64,000 nucleotides of DNA from SURF-21 sp964510515 (GTDB lineage Bacteria; Actinomycetota; Geothermincolia; Geothermincolales; RBG-13-55-18): assembly GCA_964510515.1 (NCBI GenBank), contig CAZEAU010000011.1:10519-74518 (forward strand), given 5' to 3'. The position numbers and the translations under genes were made by a program. Under the pieces are notes generated by a model. The model saw only the letters and a list, made by a program, of their open reading frames with translations. It was not told the origin of the DNA and did not search any database. Shown piece after piece: positions 19,093 to 28,293 of this stretch; position 1 is the first letter of the stretch, and each line of letters opens with the position of its first letter.

Positions 19093-20330
19093 CCCGGGGT
19101 CGGGGCGGGGACCTCGACCTTCACCACCTTCCGCGCCGTGTCGGCATCGCCGTCGGAGGCGATGAGCTTGAGGGGAGCGGTTTCCTCCCCCGGGGCGGAG
19201 GAGGCGGAGACGGCGGCGGGGGCGAGGCGCATCCCCTCGGCGTTGCGCTCCATGACCACCATCTCGCCCACCCGCCGCTCGCCGCCGGGAGAGCGTTCCA
19301 TGTGCACCATGACGTCCACCGCCCGCTCTATCTGCTCCCTCAGCGTGTGGGCGGGAAGCCCCACGCCCGCGGTCAAGGCCATGGTCTCCAGGCGGGAGAG
19401 GGCGTCGCGCGGCGAGTTCGCGTGCACCGTGGTCATGGATCCGCGGTGCCCCGTGTTCAACGCCTGCAAAAGGTCCAGGGCTTCGGGTCCCCTCACCTCG
19501 CCGACGATGATGCGATCGGGGCGCATTCTAAGCGCGTTGCGCAGCAGGTCCCTCATGGTGACCTCCCCCCTGCCCTCCAGGTTGGGGGGACGGGTCTCGA
19601 GCGGCACCACGTGCGCCCGCTGCAGCCGCAGCTCGGCCGCATCCTCCAGGGTGATGACGCGTTCCTCTTCGCCGATGCAGGAGGAGAAAGTGCCCAGGAG
19701 CGTGGTCTTGCCCGTGCCCGTCCCTCCCGAGATGACCACGCTTCTCTTCTCCCTCACCGCCCTTGCGAGGAACACGGCCTGGCCGCGCGTGAGCGTCCCC
19801 AGGGACACCATCTCCTCGATACTGTAGGGGCGGCTGCGGAATTTGCGTATGGTCAGCACCGGCCCCAGGAGGGAGAGGGGTGGCAGGATGACGTTGACCC
19901 GGGAGCCGTCGGGGAGCCTGGCGTCCACGTAAGGGGAGGCCTCGTCTACGTGCAGGCCCAGGGGGCCGATGATGCGGTCGATGATGCGGTAGATTTCCCC
20001 CTCGCCCTCCAGCGCGACCTCACAGGGCAGGATGCGGCCCGCCCGCTCCACGTAAACACCGTGGGCGCCGTTGACCATGATCTCGCTGATCTCCTCGTTG
20101 CGCACCAGCGCCTCCAGCGGGCCAAGGCCCAGGATCTCGTCCAGGAGCCTCTGCAGCAGGCGCTGCATCTCGCGGGGGTCGAGGACGAGGCCCTCCTCCC
20201 AGGCCACCTCCCTCGCCGTGCGCAGGAGCCACTTCCTGTTCTCCGCTGCGCCGCACTGCGTGAGGAGGGCGGCGTCCGCGCCCATCCTCTCCCCCACCTT
20301 CTCCTTCAACCTGGCATAGACTTCCCTCAT
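19089..20330 (-). CDS. tadA: Tad pilus assembly ATPase TadA (CpaF)
   Basis: 413 aa secretion ATPase of the VirB11/CpaF type. Walker A is [12 protein letters not shown] (near residue 210), followed by [27 protein letters not shown] and [16 protein letters not shown]. It powers pilin polymerisation from the cytoplasmic side. The last 60 residues after [16 protein letters not shown] are a variable tail. Overlaps tadZ and tadB by 4 bp each. Confidence 0.93.
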   Translation of the reverse strand: MREVYARLKEKVGERMGADAALLTQCGAAENRKWLLRTAREVAWEEGLVLDPREMQRLLQRLLDEILGLGPLEALVRNEEISEIMVNGAHGVYVERAGRILPCEVALEGEGEIYRIIDRIIGPLGLHVDEASPYVDARLPDGSRVNVILPPLSLLGPVLTIRKFRSRPYSIEEMVSLGTLTRGQAVFLARAVREKRSVVISGGTGTGKTTLLGTFSSCIGEEERVITLEDAAELRLQRAHVVPLETRPPNLEGRGEVTMRDLLRNALRMRPDRIIVGEVRGPEALDLLQALNTGHRGSMTTVHANSPRDALSRLETMALTAGVGLPAHTLREQIERAVDVMVHMERSPGGERRVGEMVVMERNAEGMRLAPAAVSASSAPGEETAPLKLIASDGDADTARKVVKVEVPAPTPG

Positions 20331-21565
20331 CTTCTACCTCCGTTCAGGAGCGCGCCGCCGCGCCGCCTCCACGCGCGCCCGGGGGCGGCGTCGCCGGCGC
20401 GGGCCGCGCCGCCGTATCCGAGGGAGGCGGCCACGGCGAGCATGTTCCTCCCCAGGGGGGAGTCGGCGCGGGGCAGGCTCCCCAGCTCCGCGAAGTCGAG
20501 GCCGGAGCGGGGGTCGTCAGGCAGGGCGGCGATGAGGTCTATGCCCGCCGCCCGGGCCAGCTCGGGTGGGCTCAAGGTGTGGTGGGGCCCGCAGGCGTTG
20601 ACCACCAGCTTGAGGCGGTCGTGCTCCAGGCCCGCCCGCAGCAGGGCCGAGGCCGCGCCGCGGGCGCAGGTGGCGGCCAGGGTGTCCGGGCGGGAGACCA
20701 GCAGCACCGTGGGGTCGTGGACGAGGAGGGGAGGAAAAGCGCGCAGGAAACCCGCGTGGTGGTCGAAGACGACGAGGTCGAAGAGGAAGAGCAGGTTGCG
20801 CAGCAGGGCCCCGGGAGCGGCATCGGGCGTGGCGCCGTCGCCGCAGGGGAGGAGGTGAAAGCCGGCGGCATGGCGGTGTACCGATACCCGGATGAGGTCC
20901 CACGAGACATCCTCCGCCAGCGGCAGGAGGTCCGATACCGTTTTTCCCTCGCCGCGGGGCTTGAGGAAGAGAAGCTGGGAGAGGGAACGCCTGCCCTCCA
21001 TGAGCAGCACGCGCCTGCCCGCGGAGGAGGCGGCCGCGGCCAGCGAACAGGCGAGGAGCGTGCTGCCCACCCCCCCCTTGCACCCCACCAGGATGAGCAG
21101 GCCGCTTCTTCTCCCTGCCTCCCCCTCTCTCCCCCGCTGCGGGCGGGGAAGTCCCTCTCCCGCGCGATGTATGTCCAGCACGCGCTTGACCTCGGCATAG
21201 AGTTCCTCCCGGCCGCATGCGGCGGCGTCGATGAGCCCGCCATATTTCAAGGGCAGGCGCAGCAGTTCCGCCAGCCTGTCCTCGCCCCAAGTCTCCCCGG
21301 CGTGCGAGATGAAGAAGGTGACGGGCGCGCTCAGCCAGGCGGCGTCCTGGGCGGGCCCCGTGGCCGGATCCAGGTCCTCCAGCAGGGAGGGCGAGGCGAG
21401 GAGCGCGTGCGGACGGAAGCGTTGCAGCAGGCGCACGAGGTCGGAGACGGAACGCGCTATCCCGCAGAGGTCCAGAAGGGGGTGGCTCTCGAGCGAGGAG
21501 ATGATGCCCGGCGCCATCTCCCCAGCGGATAGTGCCACCGCAACCGCTATCGATTCCATGTTCAT
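20327..21565 (-). CDS. tadZ: Tad localisation factor TadZ/CpaE-like (ParA/MinD family)
   Basis: 412 aa. N-terminal receiver-like domain (residues 1-135) without an obvious phosphorylation site, a linker, then a MinD-type ATPase with the deviant P-loop GCKGGVGSTLL at residues 161-171. TadZ/CpaE proteins position the Tad machine at the cell pole. The ATG at 21565 follows CAGGTGGTGG; the longer frame reads into the promoter. First gene of the Tad operon. Confidence 0.85.
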   Translation of the reverse strand: MNMESIAVAVALSAGEMAPGIISSLESHPLLDLCGIARSVSDLVRLLQRFRPHALLASPSLLEDLDPATGPAQDAAWLSAPVTFFISHAGETWGEDRLAELLRLPLKYGGLIDAAACGREELYAEVKRVLDIHRAGEGLPRPQRGREGEAGRRSGLLILVGCKGGVGSTLLACSLAAAASSAGRRVLLMEGRRSLSQLLFLKPRGEGKTVSDLLPLAEDVSWDLIRVSVHRHAAGFHLLPCGDGATPDAAPGALLRNLLFLFDLVVFDHHAGFLRAFPPLLVHDPTVLLVSRPDTLAATCARGAASALLRAGLEHDRLKLVVNACGPHHTLSPPELARAAGIDLIAALPDDPRSGLDFAELGSLPRADSPLGRNMLAVAASLGYGGAARAGDAAPGRAWRRRGGALLNGGRR

Positions 21566-21590
21566 CCACCACCTGTCATATAACATGATA

Positions 21591-21619
21591 AAGATACATA
21601 AGTTAATTATAATTGTCAA
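21591..21619 (-). promoter_or_regulatory. Promoter of the Tad operon
   Basis: Minus strand TTGACA (21619-21614), 17-bp spacer, TATCTT (21596-21591), in an AT-rich patch. ATGTTATAT follows at 21586-21578 near the expected transcription start; the same 9-mer lies in the pseudokinase promoter at 37412. Confidence 0.6.
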
Positions 21620-21732
21620 TATGCTGCCGGGGCCCACCCGATGTGCGCGCCGCGCGTGCCCCCGCCGGGAGCGGGTCTCCACGCCCCACGCGCCGGCGAC
21701 GGGGAACCCGCGTCAAGCATGCTGCGTCTGGT

Positions 21733-21760
21733 TTGAAATAGGCGGCTCTGTTGTGATAAA
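21733..21760 (+). promoter_or_regulatory. Candidate promoter of the lipoprotein gene
   Basis: TTGAAA (21733-21738), 16-bp spacer, GATAAA (21755-21760), reading away from the Tad operon. Confidence 0.35.
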
Positions 21761-21810
21761 AAGAGGCGTAAGCTGCGCCGACGGATACCCGGAAGGACGG
21801 ATTCGAGCCC

Positions 21811-22557
21811 ATGCAGATGCGGAGAGGGAAAAGCGCGCCGGCGGCGGTGGCGGCGCTCCTGGCGCTGGTTCTCATCCTGGCCTCGGCCGCGGGGTGCGGC
21901 GGCGAGGGCGGGGGCGGGGAGGAAACGGCCGAGCCGGGCATGGAGGAGCTCTGGGCCAGGGCGGAGCAGGCGGACAGCGCCATCGAGTCCTGGCACATGG
22001 AGATCGCCAGCTATTACGAGAACACCCAGTATGGCAGCGGCCAGATCCAGAGCATCATCATCGCCGTCAACGGGGACGACCTGCACGAGCAGGACCTGCT
22101 CCTGGGGCAGGTGTATTTCGAGCATAAGCGCGTGGGGGGGAAGCAGTACAACAAGGATGTGGCCGCCGGCACCTGGAGCGAGGTGGCGCCCGACGAGACC
22201 TCCTCCGCGGACGTCTCCGCCTATACCTCCCGCTTCCTGGAGCTCCCCGCCCTGGCCGATACCCGGGAATACCTGGGCAGGGAGGCGGAGGGTGACGGCG
22301 AGGCGGAGCGCTTCCGCTTTACCCTGGGCCCCGAGAGCGTGAGGGGGATGTTCTCCGCCCAGCCCTCTTTCGACTTCAGCGAGAACGACGGCGGCGAGGT
22401 CGAGGTGTGGATAGACAGCAGCCATTACTATCTCGTCCGCTACGAGCTCTTGATCAGAAACGTGATCATCCCGGAGAAGATAGGCAGGGGAGATATCAGG
22501 TTCGTGGTCAGCATCCGCGATATCAACCAGCCGGTAATTATTACTCCCCCCGCCTGA
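21811..22557 (+). CDS. Lipoprotein, LppX/LprG-like
   Basis: 248 aa. Signal peptide with lipobox ASAAGC near residues 25-30, a Gly/Glu-rich linker, then a beta-rich domain (SWHMEIASYY, WIDSSHYYLVRYELLIRNV) like the half-barrel of LolA/LppX/LprG proteins that carry lipids across the periplasm-like space. It would be anchored on the outer face of the membrane. The ribosome site is weak. Specific ligand unknown. Confidence 0.7.
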   Translation: MQMRRGKSAPAAVAALLALVLILASAAGCGGEGGGGEETAEPGMEELWARAEQADSAIESWHMEIASYYENTQYGSGQIQSIIIAVNGDDLHEQDLLLGQVYFEHKRVGGKQYNKDVAAGTWSEVAPDETSSADVSAYTSRFLELPALADTREYLGREAEGDGEAERFRFTLGPESVRGMFSAQPSFDFSENDGGEVEVWIDSSHYYLVRYELLIRNVIIPEKIGRGDIRFVVSIRDINQPVIITPPA

Positions 22558-22695
22558 CCGCGCATCGCGGGGTTGCGGACCCCGCCCGCGGCCCCCGGCC
22601 GCGACGTTAGCCTCAGGCCCGGCTGCTTGGTACCATGGGTGATGGAGGGCGGACGGAGAGGCGGTGGCGCAAGCGGCGGACATGGAGGTGTGGCA

Positions 22696-23955
22696 TTGAA
22701 CTGCCCCAGGCATCCCAATAAGCGCGCGGTGGCTTCCTGTAAGGACTGCGGCGGGCAGTTCTGCATCGAATGTGTTCGGGAGACCGACCAGACCACCCTG
22801 TGCCCGGACTGCTACCGCCGCAAAATGGGCGATATCGCGCGGGAGTTCGCCGCGCCCGCCCCGCCGCGCGCCGGGCGCGGCCCGGCCCCGGACCCGACCA
22901 CGGCGCCGGCGGAGGATTTTCTCTCCCAGGGCCCCGACGACGACTTCAGCAGCCTCGCCACGAGGCCGCCCCGCTCGGGAAGGCGCCGGGGGCGCAGGGC
23001 ATCCCGGATCACCGCCGCGCGGCGGGATCCCGGGGGGGAGGCCGCGGGGGCGAAAGAACCAGCGGAGCGCGAGGAGGCACCGCAGGCAGGCGCGGAGCCC
23101 CCGCCGCGGGCGAAGAGGGCGCTCTCCGCCGCTTCCGGGGGCCCGGCGTCCGAGGACGAATTGTTGCAGGACGTCATGTCCACGCTGCTCAAACCGCAGG
23201 GCGCCGCGCACGGGGCGGCGGCGGGGGAGACGGGGGCGTCCGCCGCCGGCGAGGACGCCGCGGGAGTCCTCCTGCGCGCGCGGAAGCGCGCGAAAAGGGC
23301 GAGGGTGGAGGCGCGAGAGAAGAGGAAGGCGAAGAAGGCGCTTGCGGCCATGGACGCAGACGGGGGGAGCGGGCCCAGCCAGCGCTGGTCCTTCCTGGCC
23401 CAGCCACGTTCGGTGGAGTACACTCTCATCGCCGACTCCTGGTGGAGGGCGGCGGCCTTCGTGGCCCTAATGTTCCTGCTGGGGATGGCCCTGTGGGCGC
23501 TCCCCAACGCCTACCTCATCCCCAAGGACCAGGAATACGGTATCCATGCCGTGCTCATAGGCATTCTCCTCGGCCTGGCCTTCTGGTGGAAGGCGAGCAG
23601 GAAGCATTCCACCAAGCTCGCCGTACAGGCGGCCCTGACCACCTTCTTCGCGCTCTTTATCGGGGAATTCCTGCACTGGTTCCTGGTGGTTGTGAGGTTC
23701 AGGGCCTTGCGCACCATATTCTTCGACCTCGTCTCCTTCCGCTTCCTGTGGGAAAACGGAGGGGAGGTCCTCAAGTACACCGTGGAGGCGATGTTTCCCG
23801 CCGCCTTCCTCTGGCTGCTCTTCCTTCCCGCCCTGGCCGCCTTCATCGTGGGATTCGGCATGCCCCCCATCCCCGAGATATTCTTCCAGGCATGGCATGC
23901 CCTCAGGGGGCGTGGGGCGGGGGAAAAGGGAGCGAGGCATGGCCTGGAGACTTGA
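22696..23955 (+). CDS. B-box zinc finger protein with C-terminal membrane domain
   Basis: 419 aa from a TTG at 22696, picked because GGAGGT ends 6 nt before it. Residues 3-39 form a B-box-like zinc site (C3, H6, C15, C18, C23, C26, C36, C39). A long Pro/Ala/Arg-rich disordered linker (about 50-230) leads to four or five membrane helices (about 250-405). The fold of the membrane part is not recognised. It overlaps the STAS gene by 17 bp, so the two are coupled. Confidence 0.65.
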   Translation: MNCPRHPNKRAVASCKDCGGQFCIECVRETDQTTLCPDCYRRKMGDIAREFAAPAPPRAGRGPAPDPTTAPAEDFLSQGPDDDFSSLATRPPRSGRRRGRRASRITAARRDPGGEAAGAKEPAEREEAPQAGAEPPPRAKRALSAASGGPASEDELLQDVMSTLLKPQGAAHGAAAGETGASAAGEDAAGVLLRARKRAKRARVEAREKRKAKKALAAMDADGGSGPSQRWSFLAQPRSVEYTLIADSWWRAAAFVALMFLLGMALWALPNAYLIPKDQEYGIHAVLIGILLGLAFWWKASRKHSTKLAVQAALTTFFALFIGEFLHWFLVVVRFRALRTIFFDLVSFRFLWENGGEVLKYTVEAMFPAAFLWLLFLPALAAFIVGFGMPPIPEIFFQAWHALRGRGAGEKGARHGLET

Positions 23956-24280
23956 GGAGGTCGAGCCGGGGAGCGGGAGGGGCGTGGTGGAGGTCGAGGG
24001 GGTGGTGGACTCCACCAACCTCGAGGACTTCTTCGCCTTCCTGGGCTCGCTCTTCAAGCGGGGCATCGTCCGCATCGTGCTGGACATGGAGCACACCGGA
24101 TACCTCTCCAGCGGAGGCCTTTCGGTCATCGCCGACGCCTACCGGCGGGCGGAGAAGGAGGGCGGCAAGCTGGTCATAGCCCGTGCCTCCGGCCTGGTAG
24201 CGGAGCTCCTCGAGGTGGCGCAGCTGGACCGGGTCATCGAGCTCTACGGGGGCCTGGAGGAGGCGCTCGCCGCCGTTTGA
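23939..24280 (+). CDS. STAS-domain anti-sigma factor antagonist-like protein
   Basis: 113 aa single STAS domain. VVEVEGVVDSTNLEDFFAFL and DMEHTGYLSSGGLSVI match the SpoIIAA/RsbV pattern; the serines in LSSGG stand where the regulatory phosphoserine lies. Such proteins bind anti-sigma kinases. No kinase or sigma factor gene is nearby, so the partner is elsewhere. The ATG at 23939 lies inside the end of the previous gene. Confidence 0.85.
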   Translation: MAWRLEEVEPGSGRGVVEVEGVVDSTNLEDFFAFLGSLFKRGIVRIVLDMEHTGYLSSGGLSVIADAYRRAEKEGGKLVIARASGLVAELLEVAQLDRVIELYGGLEEALAAV

Positions 24281-24289
24281 GCGCGGGCG

Positions 24290-25966
24290 CTAGACCGCCA
24301 CCACGCGCATGACCTCCTCGATGGAGGTCAAACCCATCTTCACCTTGACGAAGCCATCGTCGCGCATGGTCAACAGGCCCTCCTCGATCGCCTGCTTCAT
24401 GATCAGGGTGGCGGAGGCCTCCTTCACCGTGAGCCGCTGTATCTCGTCGCTCATGGGCATGACCTCGTAGAGGCCGATGCGCCCCTTGTAGCCGGTACCG
24501 TTGCACCTGGCGCAGCCGCTTTCGTTGGCCCTGTTCAGGACGAGCAGTTCGTCGCCGCCGTTCATGGGGAAGCCCAGGTTCTTGAGCACTTCCGGATCGG
24601 GCTCGTAGGGGACATTGCAGTTCGGGCAGAGCTTCCGCACCAGCCTCTGGGCCAGCACGCAGTTGATGGCCGAGGAGACGAGAAAGGACTCCACGCCCAT
24701 CTCGATGAGGCGCGGCAGGGCGCTGGGGGCGTCGTTGGTGTGCAGGGTCGAGAGTACCAGGTGGCCGGTGAGGGCGGCCTCGATGGCGGTTTTGGCCGTC
24801 TCCGGGTCGCGGATCTCTCCCACCATGAGGATGTCGGGGGAGGTGCGCAGGATATTGCGCAGGGCGTTGGCGAAGCTCAACCCCGCCTTGTGGTTAACCT
24901 GCACCTGGTTTATTCCCGCCAGGCGGTATTCCACCGGGTCCTCAACGGTGGTGATGTTCTTCTCGTCCGTGTTGAGCACGTTGAGGGTGGCGTAGAGGGA
25001 GGTGGACTTGCCGCTCCCGGTGGGCCCCGTGACCAGCAGGGCGCCGTGGGGGAGGGAGAAAGCCTCGCGGTATTTCTCCAGCGACTGGGGTAAAAAACCC
25101 AGGTCCTCCAGCTTGAGCAGGATGCTCGACTTGTCCAGGATGCGCATGACCACCTTCTCCCCGTACACGGTGGGAAGGACGGCGACGCGGAAGTCTATGG
25201 ACTTGCCCGACGAGGTCATGCCGAAGTGGCCGTCCTGGGGGATGCGCCGCTCCGCGATATTGAGGTCGGAGATGATCTTGATGCGCGAGACGATGCCGGC
25301 GTGGATGTTCTTGGGTATCCTTTTTATCTCCTGGCAGACGCCGTCGATGCGGTAGCGGATGAGCACCTCATCCTCCCTGGGATCGATGTGGATGTCGCTT
25401 GCTCCGCGGTTGATGGCCTCGGCGATCATGGTGGTGGTGAAGCGCACCAGGGGGGTATCCTCCACCACTCCCGAGATGGCCTCGGGCTGGTCCTCGTCCT
25501 TGCCCTCCAGGGCCTCCTCCACCACGTCGGTGTCCAGGTGATAATAGCGCTGGATGGCGCTGAGGATGTCCTCCTTCGCGCTGACCACCGGCTTGACCTC
25601 GTAGCCGGTGCTCAGGCGGATGTCGTCCAGCGCGTAGATGTTGGTGGGGTCGGCCATGGCCACCACCAGCTTGCCGTCCTCGAAATCGATGGGGATGCAG
25701 CTGTAGCGCTGGGCGGTGGCCTCATCTATGGAGGTGGTCGCCTGGATGTTTATCTTGTAATCGAGAAGCTCTTCGTAGCCCAGCCCCAGCTCGTGGGCGA
25801 TGACCTCCGCGAGCTGGTTCTCCTTGACCACGCCCATCTCGAGCAGGACCCTGCCCAGGGACGAGCCGGACTCTTTCTGGCGTTCCTGGGCCGCCTCCAG
25901 CTGCTCCTCGTTGATGACATCGTTCTTGATCAGCAGCTGCGACAGCCTGTCCGTGGCTGAAGACAC
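24290..25966 (-). CDS. Type IV pilus assembly ATPase (PilB/GspE family)
   Basis: 558 aa. N-terminal MshEN/GspE-N domain (residues 1-150, a possible cyclic-di-GMP site), then the ATPase with Walker A GPTGSGKSTSLYA, the Asp box, Walker B MVGEIRDPETAKTA and a tetracysteine site (CPNC ... CARC, about residues 465-500). It polymerises type IV pilins or drives type II secretion. No other type IV pilus gene is adjacent, so it stands alone here, separate from the Tad system. Confidence 0.92.
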   Translation of the reverse strand: MSSATDRLSQLLIKNDVINEEQLEAAQERQKESGSSLGRVLLEMGVVKENQLAEVIAHELGLGYEELLDYKINIQATTSIDEATAQRYSCIPIDFEDGKLVVAMADPTNIYALDDIRLSTGYEVKPVVSAKEDILSAIQRYYHLDTDVVEEALEGKDEDQPEAISGVVEDTPLVRFTTTMIAEAINRGASDIHIDPREDEVLIRYRIDGVCQEIKRIPKNIHAGIVSRIKIISDLNIAERRIPQDGHFGMTSSGKSIDFRVAVLPTVYGEKVVMRILDKSSILLKLEDLGFLPQSLEKYREAFSLPHGALLVTGPTGSGKSTSLYATLNVLNTDEKNITTVEDPVEYRLAGINQVQVNHKAGLSFANALRNILRTSPDILMVGEIRDPETAKTAIEAALTGHLVLSTLHTNDAPSALPRLIEMGVESFLVSSAINCVLAQRLVRKLCPNCNVPYEPDPEVLKNLGFPMNGGDELLVLNRANESGCARCNGTGYKGRIGLYEVMPMSDEIQRLTVKEASATLIMKQAIEEGLLTMRDDGFVKVKMGLTSIEEVMRVVAV

Positions 25967-26100
25967 CGCGCCGTCTCCTCGCTTCCCTCTTCATCGGGTC
26001 ATGCATGTCCCCGCACAATGTACCAATAGCATTAATCGGCGGGCAGGGGGACTTTCTATAGGTGTGTATGGGTGTGCGAGCGCGCCGACCTCGCCGGCTG

Positions 26101-27054
26101 CTACCCCTCTTTCGCGCCCTGGATCGAACGCAGGAAATCGCGGTACACGCACTCCAGGTTGGTGCAGGCGAAGCAGTCCGTGCTCAGGTAGCGGTCACCG
26201 CGGTCGGGCAGGATGACCACGATGCGGCCGGCCTCCATCCCCTCCGCCACCTGCAGGGCGGCATGCACCGCGGCGCCGGAGGAGATGCCTACGAAGAGGC
26301 CCTCGATATTCGCCAGCACGCGCACGGTGTTGAACGCGCACCCGTCCTCGACGTTCAACTTCTCGTCCATGAAGGACGGATCCAATATGGGGGGCAGGTA
26401 TTCCTCCAGGTTGCGCAGGCCCTGGATGAGGGAATGCGGATAGGGCTCCACGCCCACGATGTGCAGCTTCGGGTACGCCTCCCGCAGCCTCCCCCCCACC
26501 CCCATGACGGTTCCGCCCGTGCCGATGCCCGCCACCAGGGCATCGATGCCCTCCACCTGCTCGAGTATCTCCGCGCCGGTGCCCTCGTAATGGGCCCTCA
26601 CGTTGTCGGGATTGGCGTACTGGTCGGTGTGATAGTATCGCGGGTCGTCCTCCATCTGCTGCGCCGCGGCGATGGCCCCGTTCATGCCCTCCTCGCTGGG
26701 GGTGAGGAGCACCTCCGCCCCGAAAGCCTGCATGACGCGGCGCCGCTCCACGCTCATCGACGCGGGCATGACTATCTTTATGCGGTACCCCTTGTGGGCG
26801 GCCACCATGGAGAGGCCGATGCCGGTATTGCCGCTGGAGGCCTCGACGATGGTCTTGTCGCGGGTCAGCTCGCCCCGCATCTCCGCGCCCTCTATCATGT
26901 ATCTGGCGATGCGGTCCTTCACCGAGGAGCAGGGATTGCAGCCCTCCATCTTGGCGAAGATCTCCACGCGCGGGTTGCGCGGCGTCACCTTGGTCAGCCG
27001 TACCACCGGCGTATGGCCTATGAGGTCCAGCGCCCCGCCCGTTGCCTCCATCAT
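26101..27054 (-). CDS. Cysteine synthase family protein (O-acetylserine sulfhydrylase-like)
   Basis: 317 aa fold-type II PLP enzyme. The Schiff-base lysine is K46 in NPCSSVKDR, the substrate loop is EASSGNTGIGL, and GIGTGGTVMGVGG binds the PLP phosphate. It makes cysteine (or a beta-substituted alanine) from an activated serine and sulfide. A C-terminal stretch of about 20 residues carries two cysteines (CFACTNLEC). The ATG at 27054 follows GGAGCGGAG; the frame is open to 27105. CysM or cystathionine beta-synthase-like roles are alternatives. Confidence 0.88.
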   Translation of the reverse strand: MMEATGGALDLIGHTPVVRLTKVTPRNPRVEIFAKMEGCNPCSSVKDRIARYMIEGAEMRGELTRDKTIVEASSGNTGIGLSMVAAHKGYRIKIVMPASMSVERRRVMQAFGAEVLLTPSEEGMNGAIAAAQQMEDDPRYYHTDQYANPDNVRAHYEGTGAEILEQVEGIDALVAGIGTGGTVMGVGGRLREAYPKLHIVGVEPYPHSLIQGLRNLEEYLPPILDPSFMDEKLNVEDGCAFNTVRVLANIEGLFVGISSGAAVHAALQVAEGMEAGRIVVILPDRGDRYLSTDCFACTNLECVYRDFLRSIQGAKEG

Positions 27055-27118
27055 CTCCGCTCCACGATATGCGCTCCCGTCCTCCGCCCTTGCGCTTCCC
27101 CACAAGCGGCCCTCAGAG

Positions 27119-27124
27119 ATTATA
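27119..27124 (-). promoter_or_regulatory. -10 box of the cysteine synthase gene
   Basis: Minus-strand TATAAT inside the inverted repeat GAGAT-TAT-ATCTC (27116-27128), about 65 bp before the start codon. Confidence 0.4.
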
Positions 27125-27190
27125 TCTCAAGAGCGTGGCGGCGAACAGGAAGGGAAGGGGGCGGGGAGCGCTTGTCGGGGGCGCATAAGC

Positions 27191-27199
27191 TGCTATCCT
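27191..27199 (+). promoter_or_regulatory. Extended -10 of the metallophosphoesterase gene
   Basis: TGCTATCCT, an extended -10 variant, about 50 bp before the GTG at 27247. Confidence 0.3.
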
Positions 27200-27246
27200 G
27201 GTCTTGAGCGCTTGGCCGGGATACGGGGTGCGCGAAGGGGGGTGCC

Positions 27247-28263
27247 GTGGACTATCGGGGCCTGCGCCGCATAGCCGTGCTCAGCGACTGCCATTTCGGG
27301 GACGCCGGGGCGCTGCTGGCGCGGGAAGAACTGGTGGAGCGCCTGCTGGCGGAGCTCGCGTCGCTCCCGGGCCTCGACCTGCTCGTCCTCCTGGGGGACG
27401 TGATGGACCTCTGGAGCGGCGATTTCACCACCGCCGCCGCGGCCGCTTCCCACCTCTTCAGGGGCCTGGCGGCCCGCGGCGTGGCGCGGGACCACGTCAT
27501 GGTGCCGGGCAATCACGATTATCACCTCTGGGCCGCCGGCGAGGACCGGCGCTCGCGGAGCCGCGCCGGCTGGGAGGAGGTGGAAGGGGTGTCCGTGGGC
27601 ACGGATGCCGACCGCGCGGGCGGGCCGGGGGTCTATCTGGCCGCGGGGCTCCCCCTGTGGACGCACTACCCCCTGCTCTCCGTCGAGGTGGCGGGGAGGT
27701 CGCTGCTGCTCATGCACGGGCATCACCTCGATTTCTTCAGCCCCTCCTTCTGGTGGGCGAAGACGGCGTGGCTGGCGCGCGGCCTGCTGGGCGGGTCCCG
27801 CGGCATCGCGCTCTCCGACATCGACCGCCTGAACAAGCCCTTTTTCGAGCTGCTGACGCAGACCGCCCGCGTGCCCGAACTGCGCGCCTGGGAGTACCGC
27901 TTCTACGCCGTGCTGCGTTTTTTCACCCGCCTGCTGCGCTTCCAGTCCAAGGCGGGCGCCAGCCCGCGCCGCCTGGTCAGCGTGGAGCAGGCGGGCGGCG
28001 AGGTGGAGGAGATGCTGCGCCGCCTCCTGCCCGGCCACATCCCCGACCTCTTCGTCTTCGGGCACACCCACCGCGCGGGTTTTTCCCGCATCGACGTGGG
28101 GGGGAGGCGCCTGCTGGTGGCCAACAGCGGTTGCTGGGTGGAGGGGTCGGGGGAGGAGACCCCCATGACCTACCTGGTCATCGACGAGCGCGTGCGCTTG
28201 CGCCGCCTGGGGGGCGAGGAGGTCGCCGTGGGTTATGGCGGCGCGGAGGAGGAGCGCGCATAG
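27247..28263 (+). CDS. Calcineurin-like metallophosphoesterase (LpxH-type fold)
   Basis: 338 aa, GTG start after AGGGGGGTG. All metal-site motifs are present: SDCHFGD (residues 13-19), LGDVMDLW, GNHDYH, HGHHLD and GHTHRAGF. The order and the extra helical insertion after HGHH resemble UDP-2,3-diacylglucosamine hydrolases, but nothing else here suggests lipopolysaccharide, so a different phosphodiester or pyrophosphate lipid substrate is more likely in a monoderm cell. Confidence 0.8.
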   Translation: MDYRGLRRIAVLSDCHFGDAGALLAREELVERLLAELASLPGLDLLVLLGDVMDLWSGDFTTAAAAASHLFRGLAARGVARDHVMVPGNHDYHLWAAGEDRRSRSRAGWEEVEGVSVGTDADRAGGPGVYLAAGLPLWTHYPLLSVEVAGRSLLLMHGHHLDFFSPSFWWAKTAWLARGLLGGSRGIALSDIDRLNKPFFELLTQTARVPELRAWEYRFYAVLRFFTRLLRFQSKAGASPRRLVSVEQAGGEVEEMLRRLLPGHIPDLFVFGHTHRAGFSRIDVGGRRLLVANSGCWVEGSGEETPMTYLVIDERVRLRRLGGEEVAVGYGGAEEERA

Positions 28264-28293
28264 CGGGAAGCGCCGCGCCCGCCGCGGACACGC

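Noticed and set aside
27247..28263. LpxH-like enzyme as evidence for lipopolysaccharide
   Set aside because: No other lipid A or outer-membrane gene is present, the Tad locus lacks a secretin, and the family includes many non-LPS phosphoesterases.
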